Assembly (NCBI RefSeq): GCF_004328705.1 | Contig: NZ_CP035319.1 | Span: forward strand, 4,030,001-4,094,000 | Origin: Rhodococcus sp. ABRD24 | GTDB taxonomy: Bacteria > Actinomycetota > Actinomycetes > Mycobacteriales > Mycobacteriaceae | DNA: 64,000 bases | Reading direction: 5' to 3' | Shown here: piece after piece, positions 55,313-64,000 of the stretch | Numbering within the stretch: position 1 is the stretch's first letter | How the letters are laid out: each line of letters starts with the position of its first letter | Program-made: the position numbers and the translations under genes | The notes under the pieces: generated by a model | What the model saw: the letters and a program-made list of their open reading frames with translations, nothing else | Database searches by the model: none | Told to the model about the DNA's origin: nothing

Positions 55313-57337
55313 GTGACAGCGGGGGCGCGCGATCGCAACACGCTCGACGACGCGACCAGCCCGTATCTGCGTCAGCACGCCGAGAACCCGGTGCACTGGC
55401 AGCAGTGGGGTCCGGACGCACTGGGCTGGGCGCGCGAGCGCAACGTGCCGGTTCTGTTGTCGATCGGTTACGCGGCCTGCCACTGGTGCCATGTCATGGC
55501 ACACGAGTCGTTCGAGGACCCGGCGACCGCGGCCCTGATGAACGAGCATTTCGTCTGTATCAAGGTCGACCGAGAGGAACGACCGGATCTGGACGCGGTC
55601 TATATGAACGCGACCGTCGCGATGACCGGCCAGGGCGGTTGGCCGATGACGTGCTTCCTCACACCTGACGGCGCGCCCTTCTACTGCGGCACCTACTATC
55701 CGACGGCCCCACGCGGCGGGATGCCGTCATTCACAGAACTTCTGCACGCCATCGCCGACACATGGCGCAGTCGGCGCGGGGCCGTCGACGACGCCGCGGC
55801 ATCCGTTGTCGCAGAGCTGCGGCGTAGCAGCGGAGCCCTGCCCGCCGGAGCTGCGCCGGTTGACGCCGCACTGCTCTCCGGCGCCGTCGCGGCGGTGCTG
55901 CGCGACGAGGACCGTGAGCACGGTGGATTCGGTGGCGCACCCAAGTTTCCGCCGTCGATGCTGATGGAGGGCTTACTGCGCTCGTACGAGCGGACCGGCG
56001 CCGAGCCGGTGCTCCGTGCCGTCGAGCGCACTGCCTCGGCGATGGCCCGCGGTGGCATCTACGATCAGCTCGGCGGCGGCTTCGCCCGCTACGCGGTGGA
56101 CGCCGGTTGGGTGGTCCCGCACTTCGAGAAGATGCTCTACGACAACGCGCTCCTGCTGCGCGTGTACGCACACCTGGCGCGGCGGACGGGGTCCGTCCTG
56201 GCCCTGCGTGTCGCGGAGGAGACGGTGGAGTTCCTGCTGCGCGATCTGCGCACGGCCGCAGGGGCGTTCGCGTCCGCGCTCGACGCCGATACCGACGGCG
56301 AGGAGGGTCTCACCTACTCCTGGACGCCGCGGCAGCTGTCGGAGGTGCTCGACACCGATGATGCCGCGTGGGCCGCGGACGTGTTCTCGGTGACCGACGA
56401 CGGCACGTTCGAAGGCGGCAGCTCGGTGCTGCAGCTGCTCGCCGAGCCCGTGGCGCCCGAGCGCCTCGCCCGGGTGCGGACGCGACTGTTCGCTGCTCGC
56501 AGCCGACGCCCGCAGCCCGGACGCGACGACAAGGTCGTCACCGCGTGGAACGGGTTGGCTGTCACCGCCCTGGCGGAGGCTGGCGCCGCCCTCGACCGTC
56601 CGGAGTGGATTCGGGCTGCCGAGGAGTGCGCCCGTGTCGTGCTCGCGACGCATCTGGTGGACGGCCGATTGCGCCGCGCGTCGCTTGACGGGGTGGTGGG
56701 GGAGCCGGCGGGCGTGCTCGAGGACTACGCGACGCTCGCAACCGGACTGCTCACTCTTCACCAGGTGACCGGACAAGCACCGTGGCTCGAGGCTGCCACC
56801 GGGCTGTTGGACACAGCGCTCGTGCACTTCGCCGATCCGGACGAGGCAGGCAGCTGGTTCGACACGTCCGACGACGCGGAGACGCTGGTGACCCGTCCGC
56901 GCGATCCGCTCGACGGTGCTACGCCGTCAGGTGCGTCGAGCATCACCGAGGCGCTGCTTACTGCGGCTGCACTGACCGATATCGAGTGCGCGTCGAAGTA
57001 CGCTGGTGCGGCCGCGGATTCGTTGGCCCGTGCGGCTGTGGTGCTGCAGCGGGCACCGCGTTCGGCAGGACACTGGCTCGCGATCGCGGAGGCGTCGGTG
57101 CGCGGGCCCATTCAGATCGCGGTGGTGGAGAATGCGCCGTCGCAACTGTCGGCGGCGGCGAGGCGCCTGGCGCCGGGTGGTGCTGTCGTGGTGGCGGGTC
57201 CGGTCGATTCTGCTGCACTGCTGGCAGATCGGCCACAGATCGATGGTGTGCCGACGGCTTACGTCTGCCGTGGATCGGTGTGCGACCGGCCGGTCACGGC
57301 CGTGGCCGGACTGCGGGAGCTCATCGAGAGGCGCTGA
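55313..57337 (+). CDS. Thioredoxin-fold DUF255 protein (YyaL/SSP411 family)
   Basis: 674 residues. The N-terminal thioredoxin-like domain has SPYLRQHAENPVHWQQWG and the redox-type motif GYAACHWCHVMAHESFED. A large (alpha/alpha)6 barrel like that of N-acylglucosamine epimerases follows (GGFGGAPKFPPSM, ARGGIYDQLGGGFARYAVDAGWVVPHFEKMLYDNA). Enzymatic role is not established. The GTG at 55313 is 7 bases after the small gene. Ortholog of Rv1084. Confidence 0.92.
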   Translation: MTAGARDRNTLDDATSPYLRQHAENPVHWQQWGPDALGWARERNVPVLLSIGYAACHWCHVMAHESFEDPATAALMNEHFVCIKVDREERPDLDAVYMNATVAMTGQGGWPMTCFLTPDGAPFYCGTYYPTAPRGGMPSFTELLHAIADTWRSRRGAVDDAAASVVAELRRSSGALPAGAAPVDAALLSGAVAAVLRDEDREHGGFGGAPKFPPSMLMEGLLRSYERTGAEPVLRAVERTASAMARGGIYDQLGGGFARYAVDAGWVVPHFEKMLYDNALLLRVYAHLARRTGSVLALRVAEETVEFLLRDLRTAAGAFASALDADTDGEEGLTYSWTPRQLSEVLDTDDAAWAADVFSVTDDGTFEGGSSVLQLLAEPVAPERLARVRTRLFAARSRRPQPGRDDKVVTAWNGLAVTALAEAGAALDRPEWIRAAEECARVVLATHLVDGRLRRASLDGVVGEPAGVLEDYATLATGLLTLHQVTGQAPWLEAATGLLDTALVHFADPDEAGSWFDTSDDAETLVTRPRDPLDGATPSGASSITEALLTAAALTDIECASKYAGAAADSLARAAVVLQRAPRSAGHWLAIAEASVRGPIQIAVVENAPSQLSAAARRLAPGGAVVVAGPVDSAALLADRPQIDGVPTAYVCRGSVCDRPVTAVAGLRELIERR

Positions 57338-57359
57338 ACCGGGCTGGTCTGCGGAAACG

Positions 57360-57403
57360 ACACGGTCGCCGCAACCTCAGATCGAAAGTTGCGGCGACCG
57401 TGT
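57360..57403. terminator. Bidirectional terminator
   Basis: Perfect 16-bp stem ACACGGTCGCCGCAAC / GTTGCGGCGACCGTGT with a 12-base loop. It lies between the DUF255 gene and the convergent short peptide gene at 57470, and so can end both. Confidence 0.93.
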
Positions 57404-57469
57404 GAACCAGTCTCGTACACAGGCCCTTCGCGGATCCTCCGAAGAAGCTCTATGTGCTGGCGTCACGCT

Positions 57470-57586
57470 TCAGCTGAGCGCGAGCGTGGTGAAGTCGATC
57501 AGGTTCTGGAACGACTTCAGGAGTCCGGCGCCGAGAGCGTCCACGCTCATGACGGGGATCCTGATCAGATCAACGAGGGAACCCAT
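57470..57586 (-). CDS. Short membrane-active peptide A (38 residues), PorA/PorH-like candidate
   Basis: ATG at 57586, TGA at 57470-57472. A near-perfect ribosome site AGGAGGT lies six bases upstream (57593-57599), which strongly favours real translation. The product starts MGSLVDLIRIPVMSV and continues through DALGAGLLKSFQNLI to an FTTLALS end. It has no signal peptide, is about half hydrophobic, has a net charge near -1, and has spacing that would make an amphipathic helix. The size and style resemble the channel-forming peptides PorA and PorH of Corynebacterium, but there is no clear sequence identity. It forms a pair with the gene at 57690. A terminator follows it. Confidence 0.65.
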   Translation of the reverse strand: MGSLVDLIRIPVMSVDALGAGLLKSFQNLIDFTTLALS

Positions 57587-57689
57587 ATTTCTACCTCCTG
57601 GTGGCGCAGATCCGTACAGGCTCTGCGGGACGTATGTGAGTTTGGCTAACGCGACGCCACATGTCGGCGCACCGACATGATGCCAGGTG

Positions 57690-57803
57690 TCAGAGCGCGC
57701 TGCTGGTGATGATGCCGCCGATCCAGTCGAAGATGGTGGTGATCATGTCCCCGGCGATTTCGATCGACGTGACGTACTCGAAGATGGCTTCGAACGAGCC
57801 CAT
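57690..57803 (-). CDS. Short membrane-active peptide B (37 residues), PorA/PorH-like candidate
   Basis: ATG at 57803, TGA at 57690-57692, with GGGAGGG just upstream (57807-57813). The product begins MGSFEAIFEYVTSIEI and ends TTIFDWIGGIITSSAL. It is acidic (three Glu, two Asp, no Lys or Arg), rich in Ile and Phe, with charged residues every three to six positions, as in an amphipathic helix. Like peptide A it starts MGS, lacks a signal and has several Ser/Thr that could be acylated. It lies 103 bases upstream of peptide A on the same strand, so both are probably on one transcript. An acidic two-peptide channel is the favoured idea; a toxin or surfactant peptide is the alternative. Confidence 0.65.
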   Translation of the reverse strand: MGSFEAIFEYVTSIEIAGDMITTIFDWIGGIITSSAL

Positions 57804-58398
57804 GTGCCCTCCCGATTGATGTACGGCGACGCGGGAAAGTCTGCCGGACTACCGACAACTGCCCGTGCGCCTGGCTTCCTCACGACTGAGTCTCGTGATT
57901 GCACGGACATTACCAGAATGATCGGTCGCCTTTGGTGGTGAATCCGATTCCGTACCGCTGGTTGTGCGGGTGGTGCATGCGACAGCACTCCGCCGCCCGG
58001 ATTCGGCAGGTTGGCGAACAATGCTTGGGACAATTGTCGATATTCGATCCGGGCGGGCGCCTCCCGGCCGCGGAGATTTTCAACCCGAGTTCAATTCTTC
58101 CCTATGCGATCGAATGCAGATTCCGTGTGAGGATCGCTCGTGCTCGAACGGCTGGTGTCGGTGGGAGGTGGGAGTGTCACATTGCCTCGACGGGGGAATT
58201 CCGTGTCGAATTTCTGAATCGCCAATCATATTCCATCGCAAAGGGTTTGGGAACAGATTCCGGCGACCGGATCGGCGTCAATTAAGCGAACATTTGATTT
58301 GGTTCTGGCATGTTTGCCCACGGGGTCCATCGCGGAGTAGCTCGAGTCGTAGCGATCGGGACAATTTCCGCCCCGCGGCGCTCGGATATGTCGCGGCA
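57804..58398. other. Long non-coding stretch upstream of the peptide pair
   Basis: About 595 bases without a convincing gene, and visibly less GC-rich than the surroundings, especially 58060-58320. The open frames here lack the G/C third-position bias. TGG followed by TAATGT on the minus strand (57907-57915) could be an extended -10 box for the peptide genes. CACGA...TCGTG forms a small hairpin at 57881-57897 within the presumed leader. Confidence 0.5.
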
Positions 58399-59067
58399 CT
58401 ATCCGAACACGACGAGGCACACCGCGATGAAGTGGCAGGTGGCCGCGATCGCGGTGGCGGCGTGGAAGAACTCGTGATGTCCGAAGGTCTGCGGCCAGGG
58501 GTTGGGCCACTTGGTGGCGTACAGGACGGCTCCGACGCTGTAGAGCACGCCGCCTACGGCGAGGAGGACGAGGGCGAGGATGCCTGCCGCATCCGCCAGT
58601 TTGCCCGCGACCGGGACGATCGCCCAGCCGAGTAGGAGATAGAGCGGGACACCGACCCAGCGAGGGGCGGTGGGCCACAGCATCTTCAGGGCGATGCCGG
58701 CGAGCGCGCCGCCCCACACGACCGTCAGCAGGATCGCACCGGTGCGCGGCGGAAGGGCCAGGAGTGCGAATGGTGTGTAACTTCCGGCGATGAACAGGAA
58801 GATCATCGAATGGTCGGCACGTTTCATCCACGTGCGCGCCCGAACGGTGTGCCAGTGGATGCGGTGGTAGGTGGCGCTGACGGCGAACAGTCCACAGACC
58901 GTGATGCCGTAGATCAGTGTCGCGAGTCCGGCTCGCGGGGACACCTTCGCGTACGCGAGCGACACCAGCACTGCGCTCGCGAGGATCGCGACCACCAGAG
59001 ACCACAGGTGGATCCAGCCGCGCATTCGCGGCTTCACCGGGAGATCGTCGAGCCCGAGTGCCGTCAT
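58399..59067 (-). CDS. Hemolysin III / PAQR family membrane protein
   Basis: A 222-residue seven-helix protein. The PAQR motifs are all present: [28 protein letters not shown] and the C-terminal [18 protein letters not shown], whose His and Asp residues bind zinc in relatives. Possibly a lipid hydrolase of the ceramidase superfamily. The ATG at 59067 follows AGGGGC; an upstream in-frame start is weaker. Ortholog of Rv1085c. Confidence 0.93.
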   Translation of the reverse strand: MTALGLDDLPVKPRMRGWIHLWSLVVAILASAVLVSLAYAKVSPRAGLATLIYGITVCGLFAVSATYHRIHWHTVRARTWMKRADHSMIFLFIAGSYTPFALLALPPRTGAILLTVVWGGALAGIALKMLWPTAPRWVGVPLYLLLGWAIVPVAGKLADAAGILALVLLAVGGVLYSVGAVLYATKWPNPWPQTFGHHEFFHAATAIAATCHFIAVCLVVFG

Positions 59068-59246
59068 ATCGTGCCCCTGTCGTTCGTTCCGGCTGGTAAA
59101 CCAGCTGACCACCAAACCTACGCAACCGTAACCTACGGTTAAGTAGCTACTGTATCCGCGCCGGACCTTCCGTCGGCGACACTAGGACTGCCGTCGCGGG
59201 CACGTCGAGTTCACGGCGTAGTGTTTCCTCCCGTGGTGATGTCCAG

Positions 59247-60014
59247 GTGAAGTTGCGCGGCCTGCTGTACAGCATCTACGAGCGACGGCTCTTACGCCGT
59301 CTCGACGGTTTGCAGCATCCGCGCCATGTGGCGGTGATGTGCGATGGCAATCGTCGGTGGGCGCGAGAGAACGGTTTCACCGATGTCAGCCACGGCCATC
59401 GCATGGGTGCCCGCAAGATCGCTGAGTTACTTCGCTGGTGCGACGCGGCAGGGATCGAGATGGCAACCATCTACCTGCTCTCCACCGAGAATCTGCGCCG
59501 GGAACCCGAAGAGCTCGACACACTCCTCGACATCATCACCGATGTCGTAGAGGAGATCTCGGCGCCCGGTCAGAACTGGAGTGTGAAGATCGTCGGCACC
59601 CTCGACCTGCTGCCGGAGGATCAGGCCCGCCGACTGCGTGAGGCCGCCGCGGGCACACGGGGGCGCACTGGTACACACGTCAACGTCGCGGTCGGCTACG
59701 GCGGACGGCAGGAGATCGCCGACGCCGTCCAATCGCTGCTGCGGGACAAGTTGAGTGAGGGGCTCACCGGCGAGGAGCTGGTGAAAGCGATGAGCGTCGA
59801 GGGTATCGACAGTCATCTGTACACATCCGGTCAGCCCGATCCGGATCTGGTGATCCGGACGTCGGGGGAGCAGCGGCTGTCGGGATTCCTGCTGTGGCAG
59901 AGCGCCTACTCGGAGATCTGGTTCACCGAGGCGTACTGGCCCGAGTTCCGCCGCGTGGACTTCCTGCGCGCACTGCGCGACTACGCCGCTCGGCACCGCC
60001 GGTTCGGGGCCTGA
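59247..60014 (+). CDS. Short-chain Z-isoprenyl diphosphate synthase (Rv1086-like)
   Basis: 255 residues of the cis-prenyltransferase family. The catalytic Asp33 sits in AVMCDGNRRWAREN. Further landmarks are the TIYLLSTENLRREPEEL region, DLVIRTSGEQRLSGFLLWQSAYSEIWF and the C-terminal Arg-rich tail. In M. tuberculosis the enzyme in this position makes (2Z,6E)-farnesyl diphosphate, the primer for decaprenyl phosphate used in cell-wall glycan assembly. The GTG at 59247 starts MKLRGLLYSIYERRL, as in relatives. Confidence 0.92.
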   Translation: MKLRGLLYSIYERRLLRRLDGLQHPRHVAVMCDGNRRWARENGFTDVSHGHRMGARKIAELLRWCDAAGIEMATIYLLSTENLRREPEELDTLLDIITDVVEEISAPGQNWSVKIVGTLDLLPEDQARRLREAAAGTRGRTGTHVNVAVGYGGRQEIADAVQSLLRDKLSEGLTGEELVKAMSVEGIDSHLYTSGQPDPDLVIRTSGEQRLSGFLLWQSAYSEIWFTEAYWPEFRRVDFLRALRDYAARHRRFGA

Positions 60015-60051
60015 AGCTCCGTCGGTTCGACGGTGCCGAGCGGCGCATCAT

Positions 60052-60984
60052 CTACAGCTTGCGCAGCCGCAACCGGTTGATGGTGTGGTCGCTGTCCTTG
60101 CGAAGAACGAGAGTCGCGCGCGGACGGGTCGGCAGGATGTTCTCCACCAGGTTGGGGCGGTTTATCGAGTTCCAGATGTCCTCGGCCGCCAGCGTCGCGT
60201 GCTCATCGGACAGCGCCGAGTAGTGATGGAAGTGCGCGTTCGGATCGGTGAACGACGTCTTCCGCAGGGCGAGAAAACGTTTGATGTACCACGCCTCGAT
60301 GTCCTCGATGCGGGCGTCGACGTAGATGGAGAAGTCGAACAGGTCCGACACCATCAGCCGTGGGCCGGTCTGCAGCACGTTGAGGCCCTCGATGATGAGG
60401 ATGTCCGGCTGTCGTACCAGGTGATATTGCCCCGGGACCACGTCGTAGGAGTTGTGTGAGTAAACCGGCGCAGCTACTTCCTCCGCGCCGGACTTGACCT
60501 CGGTGACGAACCGGAGCAGCTTGCGACGGTCGTAGCTCTCGGGAAAACCCTTGCGGTGCATGAGGCCGCGGCGGGTCAGCTCGGCGGAGGGGTAGAGGAA
60601 CCCGTCGGTGGTGACCAGATCGACACGCGGGTGGTGCTCCCACCGGGCCAGCAGTGCCTGCAGGACGCGGGCTGTAGTCGACTTGCCGACTGCGACGCTG
60701 CCGGCGACGCCGATCACGAACGGCACCTGACGGTCGGGGTGCTTGTCCCCGAGGAATGTTGCGGTGGCGGCGAACAATCGCTGGCGGGCGGCGACCTGGA
60801 GATGAATCAGACGTGCGAGTGGCAGGTAGACCTCGGCGACCTCGTCGAGGTCGATCTGCTCACCGAGACCGCGCAGCCCGACGAGCTCTTCCTCGGTGAG
60901 GACGAGCGGCGTCGACTTGCGAAGCTTCCGCCACTGCTTACGGTCGAATTCGACGTAGGGGCTCGATTCGCTCACCCGTGCCAT
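60052..60984 (-). CDS. coaA: Pantothenate kinase, type I
   Basis: First step of coenzyme A synthesis. 310 residues with Walker [44 protein letters not shown] and [13 protein letters not shown], ending with INRLRLRKL. The ATG at 60984 gives [15 protein letters not shown], the family start. A longer open frame upstream is unsupported. Confidence 0.96.
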   Translation of the reverse strand: MARVSESSPYVEFDRKQWRKLRKSTPLVLTEEELVGLRGLGEQIDLDEVAEVYLPLARLIHLQVAARQRLFAATATFLGDKHPDRQVPFVIGVAGSVAVGKSTTARVLQALLARWEHHPRVDLVTTDGFLYPSAELTRRGLMHRKGFPESYDRRKLLRFVTEVKSGAEEVAAPVYSHNSYDVVPGQYHLVRQPDILIIEGLNVLQTGPRLMVSDLFDFSIYVDARIEDIEAWYIKRFLALRKTSFTDPNAHFHHYSALSDEHATLAAEDIWNSINRPNLVENILPTRPRATLVLRKDSDHTINRLRLRKL

Positions 60985-61122
60985 CGGCGCACCTCTCGGA
61001 AGAGCGTCGCCGACCGCGGTCGGTGTATGCGCGTGCTGGGGGGAGGCAGGTGCATGCCGCAAATTGTGCTCGTAGCCACACACCGTCGATCCGCCGGGTC
61101 CGACTCGGTCCGAAACCGGCTA

Positions 61123-62358
61123 ATGTCGGCGCGCATGGAGCCGGATACGTTGGTACGTGAATACCTCCTGCTGGGTCTGCGTTTCGACCGCCTGGAAGAG
61201 GGATTCGTCGACGCGTACACGGGCGATCCGGCACTACGCCGCGAGGTCGAGAACGAGCCCCGGCCGGACCCGCGCGCACTCGTCAGCGATGCCCGTGCGC
61301 TGCGAGCTGAACTTCCTTCCGCGGGATTGAGGGAAGATCGGACGAGGTTCCTCGACGCGCACCTGACGGCGTTGGAGTGCTCGGCACGCAAGTTCGCCGG
61401 AGACGACATCGGCTTCGTCGACGAGGTGGCCGCGTACTTCGACGTCCGCATCGCACCCGGAGACGAGGATGTCTACCGGGCGGCGCACCGCCGGATGGAT
61501 GCCGTGCTGCCCGGTTCGGGCACCCTCGCCGAACGCATGGAGGCGCACCGTGCGGCCGACCGGATCCCCCCGGATCGGTTGCGGGACTGTGTCGAGGCGT
61601 TCAACAGCGCGCTCCGCGACCGCGTCCGCGCCGAGTACACGCTGCCGGACACCGAGCAGGTCGACTACGAGGTAGTCGGCGACAAGCCGTGGTCCGGGTT
61701 CAACTACTACCTGGGCGGCTACCGGTCCACGGTCGCGATCAACTCCGATCTCGACCAGCACATGTCGAGCCTGCCGCGGTTGATCGCACACGAGTCGTAT
61801 CCCGGCCACCACACCGAGCACTGTCGTAAGGAGGCGGGGCTCGTCGGCGCCGGGCAGCTCGAGCAGACGCTGTTCGTGGTCAACACCCCGCAGTGCCTCA
61901 TGGCGGAAGGTCTCGCGGACCTGGCGCTGGAGTCGGTCGTCGGGGCAACCGGCTGGGGAAGGTGGGCACAGGAGATCTACGCCGACCTGGGCCTGCGGTT
62001 CGACGGCGACCGGGCCGAGGAGCTGTCGGCGGCGTCGACCGGGCTGCTGTCGGTTCGCCAGGACGCGGCGCTCCTGCTGCACGACCGCGGCGCGAGCGTC
62101 GACGATGTCGCAGCGTTCCTGCAGCGCTGGGCGCTGTCGAGTCCCGAGCGGGCACGGCAGAGCCTGCGCTTCCTGTCGTCGCCGCTGTGGCGGGCCTACA
62201 TCAGCACATATGTCGAGGGCTACCGCCTGCTGGGCGACTGGCTGGCGCAGGCGCCGGTCGGTCCCGAACGGTCCGAGCGGTTCCGTCGGCTGCTGGACGA
62301 GCCGCTCACGCCAGGCGCACTGCGGGACGATCTGGCGAGCGCCGACGGAGCCGCCTAG
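61123..62358 (+). CDS. DUF885 family metallopeptidase-like protein
   Basis: 411 residues, mainly helical. The zinc motif of DUF885 is present as LIAHESYPGHHTEHC, with a further Glu in LMAEGLADLALE. Members resemble M32-type carboxypeptidases. No signal peptide, so probably cytoplasmic. Start at ATG 61123 or 61135. It lies between coaA (divergent) and glyA. Confidence 0.87.
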   Translation: MSARMEPDTLVREYLLLGLRFDRLEEGFVDAYTGDPALRREVENEPRPDPRALVSDARALRAELPSAGLREDRTRFLDAHLTALECSARKFAGDDIGFVDEVAAYFDVRIAPGDEDVYRAAHRRMDAVLPGSGTLAERMEAHRAADRIPPDRLRDCVEAFNSALRDRVRAEYTLPDTEQVDYEVVGDKPWSGFNYYLGGYRSTVAINSDLDQHMSSLPRLIAHESYPGHHTEHCRKEAGLVGAGQLEQTLFVVNTPQCLMAEGLADLALESVVGATGWGRWAQEIYADLGLRFDGDRAEELSAASTGLLSVRQDAALLLHDRGASVDDVAAFLQRWALSSPERARQSLRFLSSPLWRAYISTYVEGYRLLGDWLAQAPVGPERSERFRRLLDEPLTPGALRDDLASADGAA

Positions 62359-62424
62359 AGGCCTTGCCCGGCTCGTCCTTAGACTGGGGGCGATACTTCC
62401 GCAATCCAGCCTGGAGATTCGCTG

Positions 62425-63735
62425 ATGACTGCTGTGCCTGCCACCGACGTGAACACCGCGTCCCTCGCCGAACTGGACCCCGAGGTCGCCACCGCGATGG
62501 CGGGTGAGTTGTCGCGTCAGCGTGACACCCTCGAGATGATCGCGTCGGAGAACTTCGTTCCCCGCGCGGTCCTCGAGGCCCAGGGCAGCGTGCTCACCAA
62601 CAAGTACGCCGAGGGCTACCCGGGACGCCGCTACTACGGTGGCTGCGAGTTCGTCGACGTCGTCGAGAACCTCGCCAAGGAACGCGCCTGCGCAGTGTTC
62701 GGCGCCGAATTCGCGAACGTGCAGCCGCACGCCGGCGCGCAGGCCAACGCCGCGGTGCTGATGGCGCTGATGAACCCGGGCGAGAAGCTGATGGGCATGG
62801 ACCTCGCCCACGGCGGTCACCTCACGCACGGCATGAAGCTGAACTTCTCGGGCAAGCTGTACGAGGTCGCGTCGTACGGCGTCCGTGAGGACACCCACGT
62901 CGTCGACATGGACCAGGTCCGCGAGACCGCGATGCGGGAGAAGCCGCAGGTCCTCATCGCCGGCTGGTCCGCGTACCCCCGTCACCTCGACTTCGCGGCG
63001 TTCCGTTCGATCGCCGACGAGATCGGCGCCAAGCTGTGGGTCGACATGGCGCACTTCGCCGGTCTGGTCGCCGCGGGTCTGCACCCGTCGCCGGTCCCGC
63101 ACGCGGACGTCGTCTCCACCACCGTCCACAAGACCCTCGGTGGCCCGCGTTCGGGCATGATCCTGGCCAAGAAGGAATGGGCGAAGAAGCTCAACTCCTC
63201 GGTGTTCCCCGGCCAGCAGGGCGGCCCGCTCATGCACGCGATCGCCGCGAAGGCCGTCGCCATGAAGATCGCCGGCACCGACGTGTTCAAGGCTCGCCAG
63301 GAGCGCACCCTCGCCGGTTCGAAGATCCTCGCCGAGCGTCTCGGTGGCGCCGACGTCGCCGGCAACGGCATCTCGGTCCTCACCGGTGGCACCGACGTCC
63401 ACCTGGTGCTGGTCGACCTGCGTCACTCGCAGCTCGACGGCCAGCAGGGTGAGGATCTGCTCCACGAGATCGGCATCACCGTCAACCGCAACGCGGTGCC
63501 GTTCGACCCGCGTCCGCCGATGAACCCGTCGGGCCTGCGCATCGGTACCCCGGCCCTGGCCACCCGCGGCTTCGGCGACGCCGAGTTCACCGAGGTCGCC
63601 GACATCATCGCGACCGCGCTCGCCAACGGCGCCGACGCGGACGTGCCGGCCCTGCGTGCCCGCGTCTCCAAGCTGGCCCAGGACTTCCCGCTGTACGACG
63701 GCCTCGAGGACTGGGGCCTGCTGCCCAAGGCCTGA
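62425..63735 (+). CDS. glyA: Serine hydroxymethyltransferase
   Basis: Interconverts serine and glycine with tetrahydrofolate. 436 residues of PLP fold type I. The PLP lysine is Lys236 in [18 protein letters not shown]; other hallmarks are [34 protein letters not shown] and [17 protein letters not shown]. The codon bias is extreme (almost all C/G third positions), fitting high expression. Same place as glyA1 (Rv1093). Confidence 0.98.
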   Translation: MTAVPATDVNTASLAELDPEVATAMAGELSRQRDTLEMIASENFVPRAVLEAQGSVLTNKYAEGYPGRRYYGGCEFVDVVENLAKERACAVFGAEFANVQPHAGAQANAAVLMALMNPGEKLMGMDLAHGGHLTHGMKLNFSGKLYEVASYGVREDTHVVDMDQVRETAMREKPQVLIAGWSAYPRHLDFAAFRSIADEIGAKLWVDMAHFAGLVAAGLHPSPVPHADVVSTTVHKTLGGPRSGMILAKKEWAKKLNSSVFPGQQGGPLMHAIAAKAVAMKIAGTDVFKARQERTLAGSKILAERLGGADVAGNGISVLTGGTDVHLVLVDLRHSQLDGQQGEDLLHEIGITVNRNAVPFDPRPPMNPSGLRIGTPALATRGFGDAEFTEVADIIATALANGADADVPALRARVSKLAQDFPLYDGLEDWGLLPKA

Positions 63736-63917
63736 TCGTTTCGACGCCTGACCGGCCCGCGCCCTCACGGGGGTGCGGGCCGTTTCGGTTGTGGGGGCGG
63801 TGTTGGAGTGGTGTTCACTCGACACGCCGTGCGCATGTACTGCGCGCGGGGCCGGTCGGGCGTAGCGTCCCGGGTAACAGCCAGCAGGGGAAGCTGACTG
63901 TACGGGAGGTCCTGATC

Positions 63918-63971
63918 GTGACTGAACTACTCAGTGCGAGGGGGCCGGCGCCCGGCCCTCGTGTGGATTGA
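63918..63971 (+). CDS. Possible 17-residue leader peptide
   Basis: GTG at 63918 with GGGAGGT seven bases upstream, encoding MTELLSARGPAPGPRVD. An imperfect hairpin (CGAGGG...CCCTCG, 63937-63961) lies within the reading frame, so translation could affect a downstream gene beyond the window edge. No run of control codons is seen. The 180 bases between glyA and this site hold no other gene. Confidence 0.35.
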   Translation: MTELLSARGPAPGPRVD

Positions 63972-64000
63972 CACACCAGGTTCGGACCGGTCCAGCGAAC

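Noticed and set aside
57899..58635. Plus-strand frames in the gap before hemolysin III
   Set aside because: Third codon positions are not G/C biased and one frame runs into the antisense of the hemolysin III gene. No domain is visible.
61234..63825. Long open frame of 863 codons on the minus strand
   Set aside because: It runs opposite to glyA and the DUF885 gene and exists because their third positions are nearly all G or C. The product has no recognisable domain.

Overview
The window is high-GC actinobacterial chromosome, most likely a mycolic-acid-containing Rhodococcus-like member of the Mycobacteriales. Evidence: the backbone genes follow the order I know from Mycobacterium tuberculosis between Rv1018c and Rv1093 (glmU, TetR, mfd, mazG, lpqU, eno, ftsB, DUF501, ppx, thiolase, cbs, metB, greA, DUF4307, mca, thioredoxin-fold protein, hemolysin III, short-chain Z-prenyl synthase, coaA, glyA). 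GTG/TTG starts are common, mycothiol (mca) is present, and there is an IdeR-type iron box. I did not identify the species.

Layout. 1-1946: glmU (cut by the window edge), tRNA-Gln and the Rv1019-type TetR. 2140-10539: first accessory insert, between that TetR and mfd. It has a gamma-butyrolactone-receptor-like TetR, an acyl-CoA-dehydrogenase-like gene and a six-gene chain coupled by 4-base overlaps (holo-ACP synthase, small carrier protein, acyl-CoA dehydrogenase, class II aaRS-like amino acid:carrier protein ligase, DUF1839, GH2 beta-mannosidase-like). The chain reads as a pathway in which an amino acid is loaded on a dedicated carrier protein and probably oxidised there. 10622-15133: mfd and mazG. 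15459-27524: second insert, a surface-glycan cluster with three GT2 glycosyltransferases, a double alpha/beta-hydrolase, a flippase, a condensation-fold acyltransferase, DUF998, a GT-C-like membrane protein and two GH16 glycanases. 27588-31152: a 48-residue Cys-rich protein, then the efeUOB iron uptake operon under an IdeR-like box.

31275-36013: cell-wall transglycosylase, eno-ftsB-DUF501-ppx, and a tRNA with a Leu(UAA) anticodon but a short variable loop. 36130-44948: exported propeller proteins, an ANTAR-only protein, a cold shock protein with a strong terminator, an LLM flavoprotein, two exported beta-propellers with the same C-terminal tail, an RsmC-like methyltransferase and DUF5709. 45172-47064: a Bax-inhibitor-1 protein and a DUF559 gene enclosed by two nearly identical palindromes. 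47090-57337: thiolase, the cbs/metB transsulfuration pair, NlpC/P60 hydrolase, greA, mca and a DUF255 protein.

57470-57803 holds two very short genes (38 and 37 codons), each with a strong Shine-Dalgarno. They encode signal-less, mostly hydrophobic acidic peptides, reminiscent of the PorA/PorH channel peptides of Corynebacterium. A long, less GC-rich non-coding stretch lies upstream of them. 58399-63971: hemolysin III, Z-prenyl diphosphate synthase, coaA, DUF885 peptidase, glyA and a possible 17-residue leader peptide.

The most promising undescribed systems are the amino-acyl-carrier-protein operon with its signalling-type regulator, the two-peptide locus, and the glycan cluster with twin GH16 enzymes.
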